DNA from: Coriobacteriia bacterium
GTDB taxonomy: Bacteria > Actinomycetota > Coriobacteriia > Coriobacteriales > Eggerthellaceae
Assembly (NCBI GenBank): GCA_030537355.1
Contig: JAUNNF010000001.1
Span: 62,001-126,000, forward strand
Length of the DNA stretch: 64,000 bases
Reading direction: 5' to 3'
The notes beneath the pieces are model-generated. The model made no database searches. It was not told where the DNA came from and was given only the letters and a program-made list of their open reading frames with translations. This document shows, piece after piece, positions 17,145 to 26,978 of the stretch; the stretch's first letter is position 1, and every line of letters starts with the position of its first letter. A program made the translations under genes and the position numbers.

Positions 17145-19706
17145 CTACCCCAATTCAGCAATTTGTGAATTCAAGCGTTCTATAGTATCTTGCAAATTAG
17201 CGAGTTTAGCTTTATCTTTTTCAATGATCTCAGGCTTAGCATTGTTTAAGAAACCTGGGTTTGAAAGTTTCTTACTAAACATGGCTTCGTCTTTCTGAGC
17301 AGCTTTTAACTCTTTGTTAAGTCTGGCCTTTTCTTTCTCAAAATCAACAAGGCCGGTCAATATTATGTAAATCTCCAAATTACCAGCAATGCTGACGCTA
17401 GATTGATCAGGTTTGTCTAAGCCCACACCAACTTGCATATCACCTACATTAGCAAGTTTTTTAATGAAAGCAGCTTGATTATCAAGCAACTCAACACTAA
17501 GATCATCATTTGTATTAACAGCTATATCAAGCTTTTGTTTAGGAGACAATCCATATCTTGCTCTAATTGAGCGAACCGCACCTACAACACCACATACAAC
17601 ATTAATGGATGCTTCAGCCTCTGCATCTTCGAATGATACATCAGGCCAAGGAGCCATCATCAAGAAATTAGTTTCTTTATTAGGAAGCTCTTGATAAATC
17701 TCCTCCGTAATAAATGGCATAATTGGATGTAATAATTTCAAAGACTGTGTCAAAACATAAACAAGAACACTTGGATTCTTGTCAGTCTTTGAAAACTCAA
17801 TATACCAATCACAGAATTCATTCCAAATAAAGCTATAAAGTTCGCGAGTTACTTCAGAAAACTCGTATGTTGAATAAGCCTTATCAAGACGTTGAACAAG
17901 TCCAGACAATCTAGATAGTATCCACCTGTCAGCTGTAGTTTTTGGTTCAGGTTCTGCTGGAACATCACCTTCAATATTCATAAGCACAAACTTAGAAGCA
18001 TTCTTAATTTTATTTGCGAAGTTACGTGCTTGCTCAATCTTTTGATAGTCAAAGCGCATTGCCTGGGCACCTGTAACTTGTGTGAGTAATCCAAAACGCA
18101 TAGCATCAGCGCCATAATTTTCAATCAAATCAATTGGATCAACACCATTACCACGGCTCTTGCTCATAGGCTTACCATCGGCACCCATAACAGTTGGATG
18201 AATTAAGACATGCTCAAATGGAATTTGATCAGTACAATACATTGAAGCCATTACCATACGAGCAACCCAAAGTCCCATAATATCTCTGGCTGTTGAGAGA
18301 ACCTGTGTTGGATAATGTTCTGTAAGCTCACCTTCAGCCCAACCCTGTGTAGCAAAAGGCCAAAGTTGAGACGAGAACCAAGTGTCAAGCACGTCTTCGT
18401 CCTGACGAACTTTGGCACCACATTTAGGACAAGTTTCAACTTTCTCTACACTTGCATCTTGCCATCCACACTCGTCACAATAATACATAGGAATTTGATG
18501 TCCCCACCAAAGTTGACGGCTAATACACCAATCCTTTAAATTCTCTAACCAATCTTTATATACATTCTTCCAACGCTCTGGGAAAAACTTAATTTCTCCA
18601 TTATCAACAACCTCAAAGGCTTGTGGTTTAAGTTCGTCAACATCAACAAACCATTGTTCAGATTCCCAAGGCTCAAGTGTTGTGTGACATCTGTAGCAAT
18701 GCATAACACTGTGGTCAAGATCTTCGATATGATCAAGAAGACCTAATTCTTCGAAATCAGCGACTATTGCTTCTCTTGCTTGAAGCGCACTCATGCCAGT
18801 GTATTTACCATAACCCTCAACAACGTGAGCTGTCTCATCAAAAATATTAATGCGAGGAAGATCATGGCGAACACCCATTTGATAATCGTTCGGGTCATGT
18901 GCGGGAGTGACCTTTACACAACCTGTACCAAATTCAGCATCAACATAAAAGTCTTCAAATACTGGAATCTTTCTATCGACAAGTGGAAGTATTACGTTCT
19001 TGCCAACTAAGTCTTTATATCTTTTATCCTTAGGACTAACCGCAATACCAGTATCCCCGAGCATTGTTTCAGGCCTGGTTGTGGCAACCATTACATAATC
19101 ATTGCTATCCTCAATAGGATATTTCATATACCAAAGATGGCCGTGCTCATCCTCATATTCGGCCTCGTCATCCGCAATAGCAGTTGTGCAATGAGGACAC
19201 CAGTTAACGATTCTTTTACCACGATAGATGAGCCCATTATGATACCAGTCAACAAAGAGTTTCCGAACAGCTTTGCTGAACTCATCGCTCATTGTGAAGT
19301 TTTCCCTATCGTAATCAACTGAACAACCCATCTCTTTAATTTGATTTACAATGGTTGTTCCATATTCACGACGCCATTCTTGACAAGCCTCGATAAACTT
19401 TTCTCTTCCTATTTCACGTCTGTTGATTCCTTGCTCAGCTAAATGCTTATCAACTTTTGTTTGGGTTGCAATACCAGCGTGATCAGTACCTAAAACCCAC
19501 CTTGTTTGGTAACCTTGCATACGTGCTCGTCTAATGATTGCATCTTGAATAGCATCATTTAGAGCATGGCCCATATGCAATTTGCCAGTAATGTTTGGTG
19601 GTGGAATAACAACTGTGAAACTTTCATTGGCATGCTTACCAAATCCTGGAGTACGTGCGAAATTACCGGATTCCATCCATTGTTTAAAAATCTTATTTGT
19701 GTCCAT
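17145..19706 (-). CDS. valS: valyl-tRNA synthetase
   Basis: Class I aminoacyl-tRNA synthetase charging tRNA-Val. It shows the HIGH-type motif PPNITGKLHMGHALN near residue 40, the editing domain (TTRPETMLGDTGIAV), two CxxC pairs (CDECGW, CPKCGA), the KMSKS-type motif KPMSKSRG, the anticodon-binding domain and a C-terminal coiled-coil arm. At 853 residues it is slightly shorter than typical but complete. Its ATG overlaps the clpX TAA by one base (TAATG). It ends with TAG, which shows TAG serves as a normal stop codon in this genome. Confidence 0.97.
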   Translation of the reverse strand: MDTNKIFKQWMESGNFARTPGFGKHANESFTVVIPPPNITGKLHMGHALNDAIQDAIIRRARMQGYQTRWVLGTDHAGIATQTKVDKHLAEQGINRREIGREKFIEACQEWRREYGTTIVNQIKEMGCSVDYDRENFTMSDEFSKAVRKLFVDWYHNGLIYRGKRIVNWCPHCTTAIADDEAEYEDEHGHLWYMKYPIEDSNDYVMVATTRPETMLGDTGIAVSPKDKRYKDLVGKNVILPLVDRKIPVFEDFYVDAEFGTGCVKVTPAHDPNDYQMGVRHDLPRINIFDETAHVVEGYGKYTGMSALQAREAIVADFEELGLLDHIEDLDHSVMHCYRCHTTLEPWESEQWFVDVDELKPQAFEVVDNGEIKFFPERWKNVYKDWLENLKDWCISRQLWWGHQIPMYYCDECGWQDASVEKVETCPKCGAKVRQDEDVLDTWFSSQLWPFATQGWAEGELTEHYPTQVLSTARDIMGLWVARMVMASMYCTDQIPFEHVLIHPTVMGADGKPMSKSRGNGVDPIDLIENYGADAMRFGLLTQVTGAQAMRFDYQKIEQARNFANKIKNASKFVLMNIEGDVPAEPEPKTTADRWILSRLSGLVQRLDKAYSTYEFSEVTRELYSFIWNEFCDWYIEFSKTDKNPSVLVYVLTQSLKLLHPIMPFITEEIYQELPNKETNFLMMAPWPDVSFEDAEAEASINVVCGVVGAVRSIRARYGLSPKQKLDIAVNTNDDLSVELLDNQAAFIKKLANVGDMQVGVGLDKPDQSSVSIAGNLEIYIILTGLVDFEKEKARLNKELKAAQKDEAMFSKKLSNPGFLNNAKPEIIEKDKAKLANLQDTIERLNSQIAELG

Positions 19707-21007
19707 TATTTCTCGCTTTTTTTCTGTTTGATTCTGGGTGTTGTAGTGCCTAGAATATCAGACCTTTTAACAATTACTTCTTTCTTACCTTCTATATCTG
19801 GAAGCTTGTACATTGTATCAAGCAATGTTCTCTCACAAATACTGCGAAGCCCACGAGCTCCGGTCCCCTGCTTCATAGCCTCTTTTGCTACTTCTTTTAA
19901 TGCAGGTTTCTCAAAATCAAGTTTAGTATCTTCCATTGCAAACATCTTTTTATATTGGTTAACAAGTGAATTTTTAGGCTCAACTAAAATCTGAACTAAG
20001 TCATCCTCTGTTAATTCTTTTAAAGATGTAATCACGGGAATACGTCCAACAAACTCAGGAATCATTCCGTATTTTGTTAAGTCTTGAGGCAAAACCTTTT
20101 TGAAAAGTTCCTCAATTTCTTCAGTTTTTTTAGAAGTTTCTTCAGTGTTAAAACCAATGGCGGTTTTGCCAACGCGTTTTGCGATAATATCAGCAAGTCC
20201 AACAAAAGCGCCGCCAATAATGAAAAGAATGTTATCTGTTTTTATAGGAATAAGTTCTTGATCAGGATGCTTACGTCCGCCTTTTGGAGGAACGTTTGCT
20301 TGAGTACCCTCTACTATTTTAAGCAGAGCTTGCTGTACGCCCTCGCCAGAAACATCTCTAGTGATAGAGACATTCTCGCCTTTCTTGGCAATCTTATCTA
20401 TCTCATCAATGTAGATAATGCCCATTTCAGCCTTTTCGATATTAAAATCGGCTGCAATGATTAATTTTAAGAGGATAGATTCAACATCCTCGCCAACATA
20501 TCCTGCTTCTGTCAGTGCTGTAGCATCTGCAATTGCAAATGGAACCTTCAAGATTCTCGCCAAAGTTTGAGCAAGAAGAGTTTTACCAGAACCAGTTGGG
20601 CCTAATAAAAGAATGTTTGACTTGTCAATCTCGGCATCCTCATCGCCAACTTGAAGACGTTTGTAGTGATTATAAACAGCAACGGACAATGCCTTTTTTG
20701 CTTCTTCTTGACCTACAACATACTCACTTAAAATGTCATACATCTCAGATGGAGTTGGAAGGTTGTCTAAATTTATCTCTTCCTTTTGCTTTTGTAACTC
20801 CTCTGCCATCTGCAAGTACATTTGAGGAGTAATTTCTTTTTTATCCATAACATTAATACCAAGATCTTCAATCAAGGCATCTACACAAACGCCTACACAT
20901 TCGTCGCAAATATATGAACCATCTGGGCCTTCAACCAAGCCTTGTACCTTATCTGCTGTTTTACCACAGAATGAGCAAATTGTATTTTTATCTACTTTAT
21001 CAGTCAT
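19706..21007 (-). CDS. clpX: ClpX, ATPase subunit of the ClpXP protease
   Basis: Unfolds proteins and feeds them to ClpP. Four-cysteine zinc-binding domain at the N-terminus (CSFCGK and CDECVGVC), Walker A GPTGSGKT, pore-loop GYVG, Walker [10 protein letters not shown], and the IGF loop (TAIGFNTEE) that docks on ClpP. The C-terminal sensor region contains [12 protein letters not shown]. Length 433 residues is typical. It lies directly after clpP and before valS, a gene order seen in actinobacteria. Confidence 0.97.
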   Translation of the reverse strand: MTDKVDKNTICSFCGKTADKVQGLVEGPDGSYICDECVGVCVDALIEDLGINVMDKKEITPQMYLQMAEELQKQKEEINLDNLPTPSEMYDILSEYVVGQEEAKKALSVAVYNHYKRLQVGDEDAEIDKSNILLLGPTGSGKTLLAQTLARILKVPFAIADATALTEAGYVGEDVESILLKLIIAADFNIEKAEMGIIYIDEIDKIAKKGENVSITRDVSGEGVQQALLKIVEGTQANVPPKGGRKHPDQELIPIKTDNILFIIGGAFVGLADIIAKRVGKTAIGFNTEETSKKTEEIEELFKKVLPQDLTKYGMIPEFVGRIPVITSLKELTEDDLVQILVEPKNSLVNQYKKMFAMEDTKLDFEKPALKEVAKEAMKQGTGARGLRSICERTLLDTMYKLPDIEGKKEVIVKRSDILGTTTPRIKQKKSEK

Positions 21008-21008
21008 A

Positions 21009-21599
21009 TTATTTATGTGTTGCCGGGATCTTATCTATCAAACCGTAATCAAGCGCTTCCTTAGCTGTCATATAGTTATCGCGCTCAGTATCACGTTCGA
21101 TAATATTTAATTTTTGACCAGTTGTATCAGCCAAAATTTTATTCAATCTATCACGAGTCTTTTTAATCTGTTCAGCCACAATAGCAATTTCAGTTTCTTG
21201 TCCTTGTACTCCGCCACTAGGCTGGTGAATCATAATCATAGAATTTGGAAGTGCAAATCTTTTGCCTTTTGTGCCAGCACTAAGAAGTAGCGATGCCATA
21301 GAAGCACACATTCCAACACAAACAGTTGAAACATCACATTTAATAAAATTCATAGTGTCTAATATTGCCATACCAGCAGTAACAGAACCACCCGGTGAAT
21401 TGATGTATAGTGAAATGTCCTTGTCTGGATCAGAGTTTTCTAGATGGATAAGCTGTGCCACAACTGTATTTGCAACAGCGTCATCGATTTGTTCTCCTAA
21501 AAAGATGATTCTATCATTTAATAATCTTGAATAGATATCATAGGAGCGCTCTCCTCTATCTGACTGTTCAATAACGTAAGGTACTAATGCGTCTTTCAT
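21009..21599 (-). CDS. clpP: ClpP serine protease subunit
   Basis: Barrel-shaped peptidase subunit. The catalytic triad is visible: Ser100 in MCASMASLL, His125 in [10 protein letters not shown], and an Asp in the RDTERDNYM region. Length 196 residues. Its ATG shares one base with the tig stop (TAATG), and clpX follows, forming tig-clpP-clpX. Only one clpP is present here, whereas many actinobacteria carry two in tandem. Confidence 0.97.
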   Translation of the reverse strand: MKDALVPYVIEQSDRGERSYDIYSRLLNDRIIFLGEQIDDAVANTVVAQLIHLENSDPDKDISLYINSPGGSVTAGMAILDTMNFIKCDVSTVCVGMCASMASLLLSAGTKGKRFALPNSMIMIHQPSGGVQGQETEIAIVAEQIKKTRDRLNKILADTTGQKLNIIERDTERDNYMTAKEALDYGLIDKIPATHK

Positions 21600-22924
21600 T
21601 ATTTTTTGCCTTTCTCTTCTTCAACTTTTGCATTTTTAACTAAGTCTTTAGCAGCCTTCATGCGTGAAATAGCACGTCTGACCGTATGAAGTTCTCCTCT
21701 GCGTTTCCAATCATTGTAAAGCTTTTGCCAATTTTTTGGATCCCCTAGCTTAAATTCTTTTTCGATATCAGCTTGAGATACTTTAATATTTTTTGCTTTA
21801 GCATAAGCATCTAACGCATAATCTTGTTTGCAAACATCTTTGGCTTGCTTCTTTAAATCTGACTTGAATTTATCAGCAGTTAATCCATATTGAGCCAAGT
21901 ACTGGTCAAATGTCATGCCAGACTGTTGAAGTTGTGTGAAAAAGTCTTGCATTAACTCAGCTTCCTTTTTCTCTGCAGCAGCTTCTGGAATGTCACCTTT
22001 TATGCGTTTTGCAAGCTCATTTAAAGCTCTATTCTCTTTTAGAACTGGAAGTTGTTGTTCCTTTTCTTTTACAATTTGATCAGCAATTTGCTTACGCAAT
22101 TCTTTGACAGTGTCAAAGCCCATATTCTTTTTTACCCACTCGTCATCGACTTTTGGTAAAACCTTTTTTTGAATTGCTTTGATTTCTACTTTAAAATCTA
22201 TGTTTTTAGTTTTGTCAATAAGTTGAGTTGTGTATACAGTTGGTTCTTTTGGAACTTTTATTTTAAATGTGAGTTTTTCACCAGTTTTTTTACCGACGAG
22301 CTTTTTCTCAAACTCTTCAGGCAAAAACTTTGAACCTAGATGATAGTTTAGATTTTCGTTTGTTAACGTTTCAATCTTCTCGCCGCTATCGTCTTTGGCT
22401 TCAATATTTAACGATAATGTCGAGTCTGCCTTGGCGGCTTCAGTTGCTTTTACATTCTCTAATGTAAAATAATGCTCGCGGAACTGTTCAATTTGAGCAT
22501 CAATTTCTGCATCTGTTGCTCCCTCTGGTGGAACTTTGATCTTTACTGGATCTGAATTTGAAAGCTCAAACTCTGGCTCCACTTCAATCTTGTACTTATA
22601 TTCGTAAGCTTTATGATCTTCTAGGATCTTCGCATCACCTTTGCCAAAATCACCCTTACCTACTGGGAAAATATCAGCATCATCAATAGATAATGGATAA
22701 GAATCGTTGACTAAATCATCAGTTGCTTGAACCAAAACGCTACCTTTGCCCATGTAATTATCAATAACTGGACGAGGAGCTTTACCTTTCCTAAAACCAG
22801 GAATTTTATATTTAGAAGCAATTTCTTTATACTTTGAAGTAATAGCTTTATCGACCTCTTCTTTAGTAAAAGAAACCTTAACTTCTAATTTATTGTCGCC
22901 TAAATCTTTTACAGTAGTTTTCAT
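21599..22924 (-). CDS. tig: trigger factor, ribosome-associated chaperone
   Basis: Binds the ribosome exit and holds nascent chains. The N-terminal ribosome-binding domain carries the GFRKGKAPR signature; an FKBP-like peptidyl-prolyl isomerase domain follows, then a long helical C-terminal domain rich in Lys/Gln/Ala. I choose the start at 22924 ([12 protein letters not shown], 441 aa), which has AGGAG nine bases upstream; a longer frame to 22996 would add 24 residues absent from the family and run into the promoter region. First gene of the minus-strand operon to thiN. Confidence 0.95.
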   Translation of the reverse strand: MKTTVKDLGDNKLEVKVSFTKEEVDKAITSKYKEIASKYKIPGFRKGKAPRPVIDNYMGKGSVLVQATDDLVNDSYPLSIDDADIFPVGKGDFGKGDAKILEDHKAYEYKYKIEVEPEFELSNSDPVKIKVPPEGATDAEIDAQIEQFREHYFTLENVKATEAAKADSTLSLNIEAKDDSGEKIETLTNENLNYHLGSKFLPEEFEKKLVGKKTGEKLTFKIKVPKEPTVYTTQLIDKTKNIDFKVEIKAIQKKVLPKVDDEWVKKNMGFDTVKELRKQIADQIVKEKEQQLPVLKENRALNELAKRIKGDIPEAAAEKKEAELMQDFFTQLQQSGMTFDQYLAQYGLTADKFKSDLKKQAKDVCKQDYALDAYAKAKNIKVSQADIEKEFKLGDPKNWQKLYNDWKRRGELHTVRRAISRMKAAKDLVKNAKVEEEKGKK

Positions 22925-22977
22925 ATATATAATCTCCTTTAATCGCAAAGAAATATTATCTAATAAAATGCAGTATT

Positions 22978-23007
22978 TTGCTCCATTTATTTGCAAAACG
23001 TTATAAT
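22978..23007 (+). promoter_or_regulatory. promoter of the radical SAM gene
   Basis: TTGCTC (22978-22983) and TATAAT (23002-23007) are separated by 18 bp, about 27 bp before the ATG at 23035. An AAAGGG ribosome site lies between. The region also separates this gene from the divergent tig. Confidence 0.55.
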
Positions 23008-23034
23008 ATAATTTAGTATTACAAAAGGGTTGAA

Positions 23035-24528
23035 ATGAGTAAATATATTATCAACAAAAACATTGCATTGCGTTCATGGAAAATAATACCATATGCCTAT
23101 TACGAACAAGGTATACAACTTCCGCATCTTTTAGGTGAAGACGAATTTAAAGTAATGTTATCATGCGATGGCAATACCAGTTTTGATAAAAATAGTAACG
23201 ACGAGCAAATACTCAATAAATTGATAAAGCAAGGTTTAGTTCATGAAGTTAAAGGAGATGAACAGCTTAATAATTGGCAAAAATATCGAAATTGCAATAA
23301 TAGAATTGTCCCCTACATAACACTTGAAATTACGCAAAAATGTAACTTTAATTGTCTCCATTGCTTTAACGCTGCTGATATGAAAGTACCACGCCATGAA
23401 TTATCCTTTGAGCAAATATGTAATATTTTAGACCAAGCTCTTGAATGTGGCATTCAGAATGTACTAATAACTGGTGGAGAGCCTATGTTACATCCACGTT
23501 TTATGGACATTATGCATGCGATCTATGATCGTGGATTAATTGTGTATGAGCTAAACACAAATGGTTACTTTCTTACACGAGAAATTTTGCAAGAAATGAA
23601 AGATAGTAATATGAAACCAAAAATGAAAGTATCATTTGATGGTTTAGGCTTTCATGACAAAATTAGAAATTCAAAAGGTTGTGAGCAACGTACTCTAGAT
23701 GCCATTGCATTATGCAAAGAATATGGATTTGATACACGGGCTCAAATGCAAATGAACAAGCTCAATGTTGAATCAATATTACCAACTCTTATCGAACTTG
23801 ATAAAATGGGTGTAGACGAAACACGAGTTACACGCACTACAGAATCTCCACGATGGAATATGACTTATCCTGACGGTTCAATAAAATGGAGCGAATTTTA
23901 TCAAAAAGCTCTAGATATTGTTGCAGAGTACTGCAAAAATGATGTGTCAATGCTTGTTGAATTTTGGTTATATTTTTGTGTAAATCCTAAATCAAAAACT
24001 TTTTGGTGCGAGCACGTTCGCTATAACGAAGAATCATTCAATACTGCTCGTCCTTTGTGTAAATGCAATCGTGCAAACATAAGCATTGGAGCTAACGGCA
24101 ATGTTTACCCATGTTTGCAAATGTCAGGAGCGTTTGACGCACTCGATATAAAATTAGGCAATATATTAGAAACCCCTCTACAGGAGCTACTAAATGACAG
24201 TTTATATTCAAAACTTGCCCAATCTTGCATTAAAGATCGCATTGAGCGTAATAATAGATGCAAACAATGCCCTTTCTTAAAATATTGCGGAGGAGGATGT
24301 ACGCTCATGGGAATGATTTTTAATGGTGACTATTTTGGCGCAGACAATTCCGCATGTGTATTTTTCCGTGATGGCTGGCATGAAAAAATAGCTTCTAAGT
24401 TTAAAGATTGGAATAATTTAGACCCGATTCCAGATGACATAGATCCTTCATATTTAGTTAATTTAGGAATAGATGAAGTTCCTCATATAGATATGGATGC
24501 GCTCCGTAATAGCAAGTTTGAAATATAA
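23035..24528 (+). CDS. radical SAM/SPASM protein with an N-terminal RRE-like domain (497 aa)
   Basis: Residues 103-110 are CNFNCLHC, the CxxxCxxC site for the SAM-cleaving 4Fe-4S cluster, followed by ITGGEPMLHP and LNTNG typical of the barrel. The C-terminal SPASM region has cysteines in RPLCKCN, VYPCLQMSG and CKQCPFLKYCGGGC for auxiliary clusters. The first ~75 residues (small helices and strands ending IKQGLVHEV) look like a PqqD-type peptide-recognition element. Such enzymes usually modify ribosomal peptides by forming thioether or C-C links. No precursor peptide is adjacent; the only Cys-rich peptides in the window are the three in the island. It is a lone plus-strand gene between two minus-strand blocks. 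Confidence 0.85.
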   Translation: MSKYIINKNIALRSWKIIPYAYYEQGIQLPHLLGEDEFKVMLSCDGNTSFDKNSNDEQILNKLIKQGLVHEVKGDEQLNNWQKYRNCNNRIVPYITLEITQKCNFNCLHCFNAADMKVPRHELSFEQICNILDQALECGIQNVLITGGEPMLHPRFMDIMHAIYDRGLIVYELNTNGYFLTREILQEMKDSNMKPKMKVSFDGLGFHDKIRNSKGCEQRTLDAIALCKEYGFDTRAQMQMNKLNVESILPTLIELDKMGVDETRVTRTTESPRWNMTYPDGSIKWSEFYQKALDIVAEYCKNDVSMLVEFWLYFCVNPKSKTFWCEHVRYNEESFNTARPLCKCNRANISIGANGNVYPCLQMSGAFDALDIKLGNILETPLQELLNDSLYSKLAQSCIKDRIERNNRCKQCPFLKYCGGGCTLMGMIFNGDYFGADNSACVFFRDGWHEKIASKFKDWNNLDPIPDDIDPSYLVNLGIDEVPHIDMDALRNSKFEI

Positions 24529-24532
24529 AAAA

Positions 24533-25183
24533 TTATAAAAGTATACTGTACTTATCTTTTACTTTTTTAACCAAATGGCTGTTTAAAGTAATAGGCTTTT
24601 TAAAAATTGGACCATCAATCACGAGTGTATGATACTCGCCATTTTCTCCACATACATCTATATCTTTAGATTTAAATACTTCGATCATTTTTTCGTCAAG
24701 AATTTTTCCAAGCAAATCTTCAGGCAAAAGTGTTGAATCGATAACTTTAATACAGCATTTATAGTCTAAATCTAAAACCTCTTTTAAAATTTGTTCCCTA
24801 TCATTTTTCCATAAAGGAAAAACAGGAGTCAAACCACAATCACGAGCCAACTTAGAATTAAAGTTTTTCATTCCAATTTGATCAATGTCACCAAAACATG
24901 CATAATTAGCGTTATATTTAGTTTTGACATTAATTAAAGAGTTTTTAAGATTTTTAAAATCATGTTTTTCTTCTGTATTTACACGTATAACTGGTATATC
25001 AAGGCATTGTTCTATCTCATTAATATAATAATTGTCTAGACCATGCATGTGAGAAAAATGACCATTTTTTGATAATAAAATAATTAAAGCTGTACATGTA
25101 AAGCCATCTTTTATCATGCGATCAATAGCAAGAGTACTGTCCTTGCCCCCACTATATGCTATTACAAAATTCTTTTTTTCCAT
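24533..25183 (-). CDS. DUF71/Dph6-like ATP-pyrophosphatase
   Basis: The N-terminal PP-loop YSGGKDSTLA binds ATP and adenylates a substrate; the C-terminal GENGEYHTLVIDGP motif is the hallmark of the DUF71 family (COG2102), related to archaeal and eukaryotic diphthamide-amide synthase. Bacteria lack diphthamide, so the substrate is different and unknown. Length 216 residues is typical. It converges with the radical SAM gene, four bases apart, and no terminator is visible between them. I considered a LarE-type role because larA occurs in the window, but the GEYHT motif points to DUF71. Confidence 0.8.
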   Translation of the reverse strand: MEKKNFVIAYSGGKDSTLAIDRMIKDGFTCTALIILLSKNGHFSHMHGLDNYYINEIEQCLDIPVIRVNTEEKHDFKNLKNSLINVKTKYNANYACFGDIDQIGMKNFNSKLARDCGLTPVFPLWKNDREQILKEVLDLDYKCCIKVIDSTLLPEDLLGKILDEKMIEVFKSKDIDVCGENGEYHTLVIDGPIFKKPITLNSHLVKKVKDKYSILL

Positions 25184-25209
25184 ACCTCAAATAATATTCA
25201 ATCTAATAC

Positions 25210-26580
25210 TTACAAAAAGAAAATAACAGTATCTAGTATAAACACTGGAATCAGACAACAAATCGACCATGCCATATAGCCAAAAAAACTAGGCATCTTG
25301 ATCTTTGCACTTTCAGCCATAGACTTGACCATAAAATTAGGTGCATTTCCGATATAGGTCAAAGCTCCCATAAATACAGAACCAGCAGAAATTGCGAGTA
25401 ATATTTGAGGCGCCACAGTACCTACAGTGGTAACTATAGCATCAGGTCCACTATAACCTAGAGCTCCCGCTGTAGTCAAGAACACAACGTAAGTTGGTGA
25501 GTTATCTAAGAAACCTGAAAGTGTACCACTTGCCCAAAAAAACTTAGCTGGGTTATCGATACCTAAATTTGCACCATTACATCTAAGCAAAGCTAGAGCA
25601 GGAATCATTGTGATAAAAATGCCAAGGAAAAGTTTCGCAACTTCTGCAATTGGCCCCCATTCAAACTTATTAGACTCTCTGATATCACGTTTAGTTGTTA
25701 GCATCGAAAGAAGCGCAGCAAGTAAGATTAATACTATTTGAACAAAATAATTAATTCCTAGATGCTGCCCTAAAAACTCAATTCCTATAACTTGACCACT
25801 TGCATCTTGAAACATCGGCATTTGAGGAATTACGCCATTTAAAACTACAGCCAAAACAATAATCACAACAAAAACAAAATTATGATAACCAATAATCTTA
25901 AATGGTGTTCTTTTTTCTGTCGTTTTTTCCTCTAGCTCAAGAGCGTCCAGGTCTTCTTTTTTCATGTAGTGACGGTCAATAAAAGCAAACATTACAAGTA
26001 AAACTACTGAATTTAATATAAGTAGAGGCCAAATATTTTGCAAGGTCCAGAAAAATGGAACTCCTCGTAGGAAACCTAAAAATAATGGTGGATCACCAAG
26101 TGGAGTTAAACAGCCACCCATATTCGCAACTAAAAATATAAAGAAAATAATAATGTGCTTTCTATGCGACCTCCATAAATTAGCTCGAAGAACAGGCCTG
26201 ATAAGTAACATTGCAGCACCAGTTGTACCTACCCAACTGGCAAGAATTGTTCCAATTGCAAGTAAAATTACATTATTTTTAGTTGAACCCGCAATCGTGC
26301 CTCCAATATGAATTCCACCTGAAACTACAAAAAGTCCAAAAAGTAAAACAATAAATGGGACGTAGTCTAGGAGTAATGTTTCTGCGAGTTGCTCGACTGA
26401 CTCGTTAAACCCATAAGCGTAAGTAAATGGAACAAGGAAGATAATCGACCAAGCAATGGCAATAGCAAATTGATACTTATCCCAAAACTTAGAGTTGATA
26501 AGTGGAATAATTGCTATAGACAGAAGCATTCCCACAAAAGGAATTATGCTATAAATTGGTAATGTTTGTCCAATATCCAT
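25210..26580 (-). CDS. NhaD-type sodium:proton antiporter
   Basis: Membrane protein with about a dozen hydrophobic helices. Sequences such as GTTGAAMLLIRP, MGGCLTPLGDPPLFLGFLRGVP and LSGFLDNSPTYVVFL match the ion-transporter/NhaD-like superfamily that exchanges Na+ for H+. I start at ATG 26580 (456 aa), because GAGGAG lies five bases upstream; a GTG at 26586 would overlap tsaE and leave no spacing to the ribosome site. It follows tsaE by 2 bp, so it is translationally coupled. A citrate-type carrier is a less likely alternative. Confidence 0.8.
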   Translation of the reverse strand: MDIGQTLPIYSIIPFVGMLLSIAIIPLINSKFWDKYQFAIAIAWSIIFLVPFTYAYGFNESVEQLAETLLLDYVPFIVLLFGLFVVSGGIHIGGTIAGSTKNNVILLAIGTILASWVGTTGAAMLLIRPVLRANLWRSHRKHIIIFFIFLVANMGGCLTPLGDPPLFLGFLRGVPFFWTLQNIWPLLILNSVVLLVMFAFIDRHYMKKEDLDALELEEKTTEKRTPFKIIGYHNFVFVVIIVLAVVLNGVIPQMPMFQDASGQVIGIEFLGQHLGINYFVQIVLILLAALLSMLTTKRDIRESNKFEWGPIAEVAKLFLGIFITMIPALALLRCNGANLGIDNPAKFFWASGTLSGFLDNSPTYVVFLTTAGALGYSGPDAIVTTVGTVAPQILLAISAGSVFMGALTYIGNAPNFMVKSMAESAKIKMPSFFGYMAWSICCLIPVFILDTVIFFL

Positions 26581-26582
26581 TA

Positions 26583-26978
26583 TCACTCCTCTATAATTAC
26601 GCGAGTATTGTCTTCTAATACTTTCATTGTAATTTTAACTGCATCTTCAGGTATTGCTCCAGGAAATTTATCTGCCCACTCAATTACAGAGATTGCATCA
26701 GATTCTATCATTTCAAAGAAGCCGATATCTTCTAAATCTTCTTCTGCTTCAAGCCTATACAAATCAAAATGGTTCAGGCCATCATATTGCAGGCAAATAT
26801 TAAAAGTTGGGCTTGTAATTTCTTCTTTAATGTCGAGACCTTGGGCAATACCTTTTACCAGCTGTGTTTTACCTGCTCCAAGGTCTCCATACAAACAAAC
26901 AACAGACCCGGGCTTTAATTGTTTTTCCAGCTCTACACCATAATTGATTGTATCTTGTGTATTAGTAGAGCGAAACAC
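26583..26978 (-). CDS. tsaE: TsaE, ATPase for tRNA threonylcarbamoyladenosine synthesis
   Basis: Small P-loop protein with Walker A GDLGAGKT at residues 31-38, SPTFNICLQY, then HFDLYRLE and VIEWADKF, all diagnostic of the TsaE/YjeE family that cooperates with TsaB and TsaD to make t6A37. Length 131 residues, slightly short but complete. It overlaps the upstream nucleoside hydrolase by 17 bp. tsaB and tsaD are not in the window. Confidence 0.92.
   Translation of the reverse strand: MFRSTNTQDTINYGVELEKQLKPGSVVCLYGDLGAGKTQLVKGIAQGLDIKEEITSPTFNICLQYDGLNHFDLYRLEAEEDLEDIGFFEMIESDAISVIEWADKFPGAIPEDAVKITMKVLEDNTRVIIEE

Noticed and set aside
17145-17147. Genome-wide recoding of TAG
   Set aside because: valS, a core gene, ends at its normal length with TAG, so TAG works as a stop; only local readthrough remains possible.
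22925-22996. 24-residue N-terminal extension of trigger factor
   Set aside because: The downstream ATG has a good ribosome site and matches the family start; the extension overlaps the divergent promoter region.
24533-25183. PP-loop ATPase as LarE, the partner of LarA
   Set aside because: The GEYHT motif and length identify the DUF71/Dph6-like family; LarE lacks this motif.
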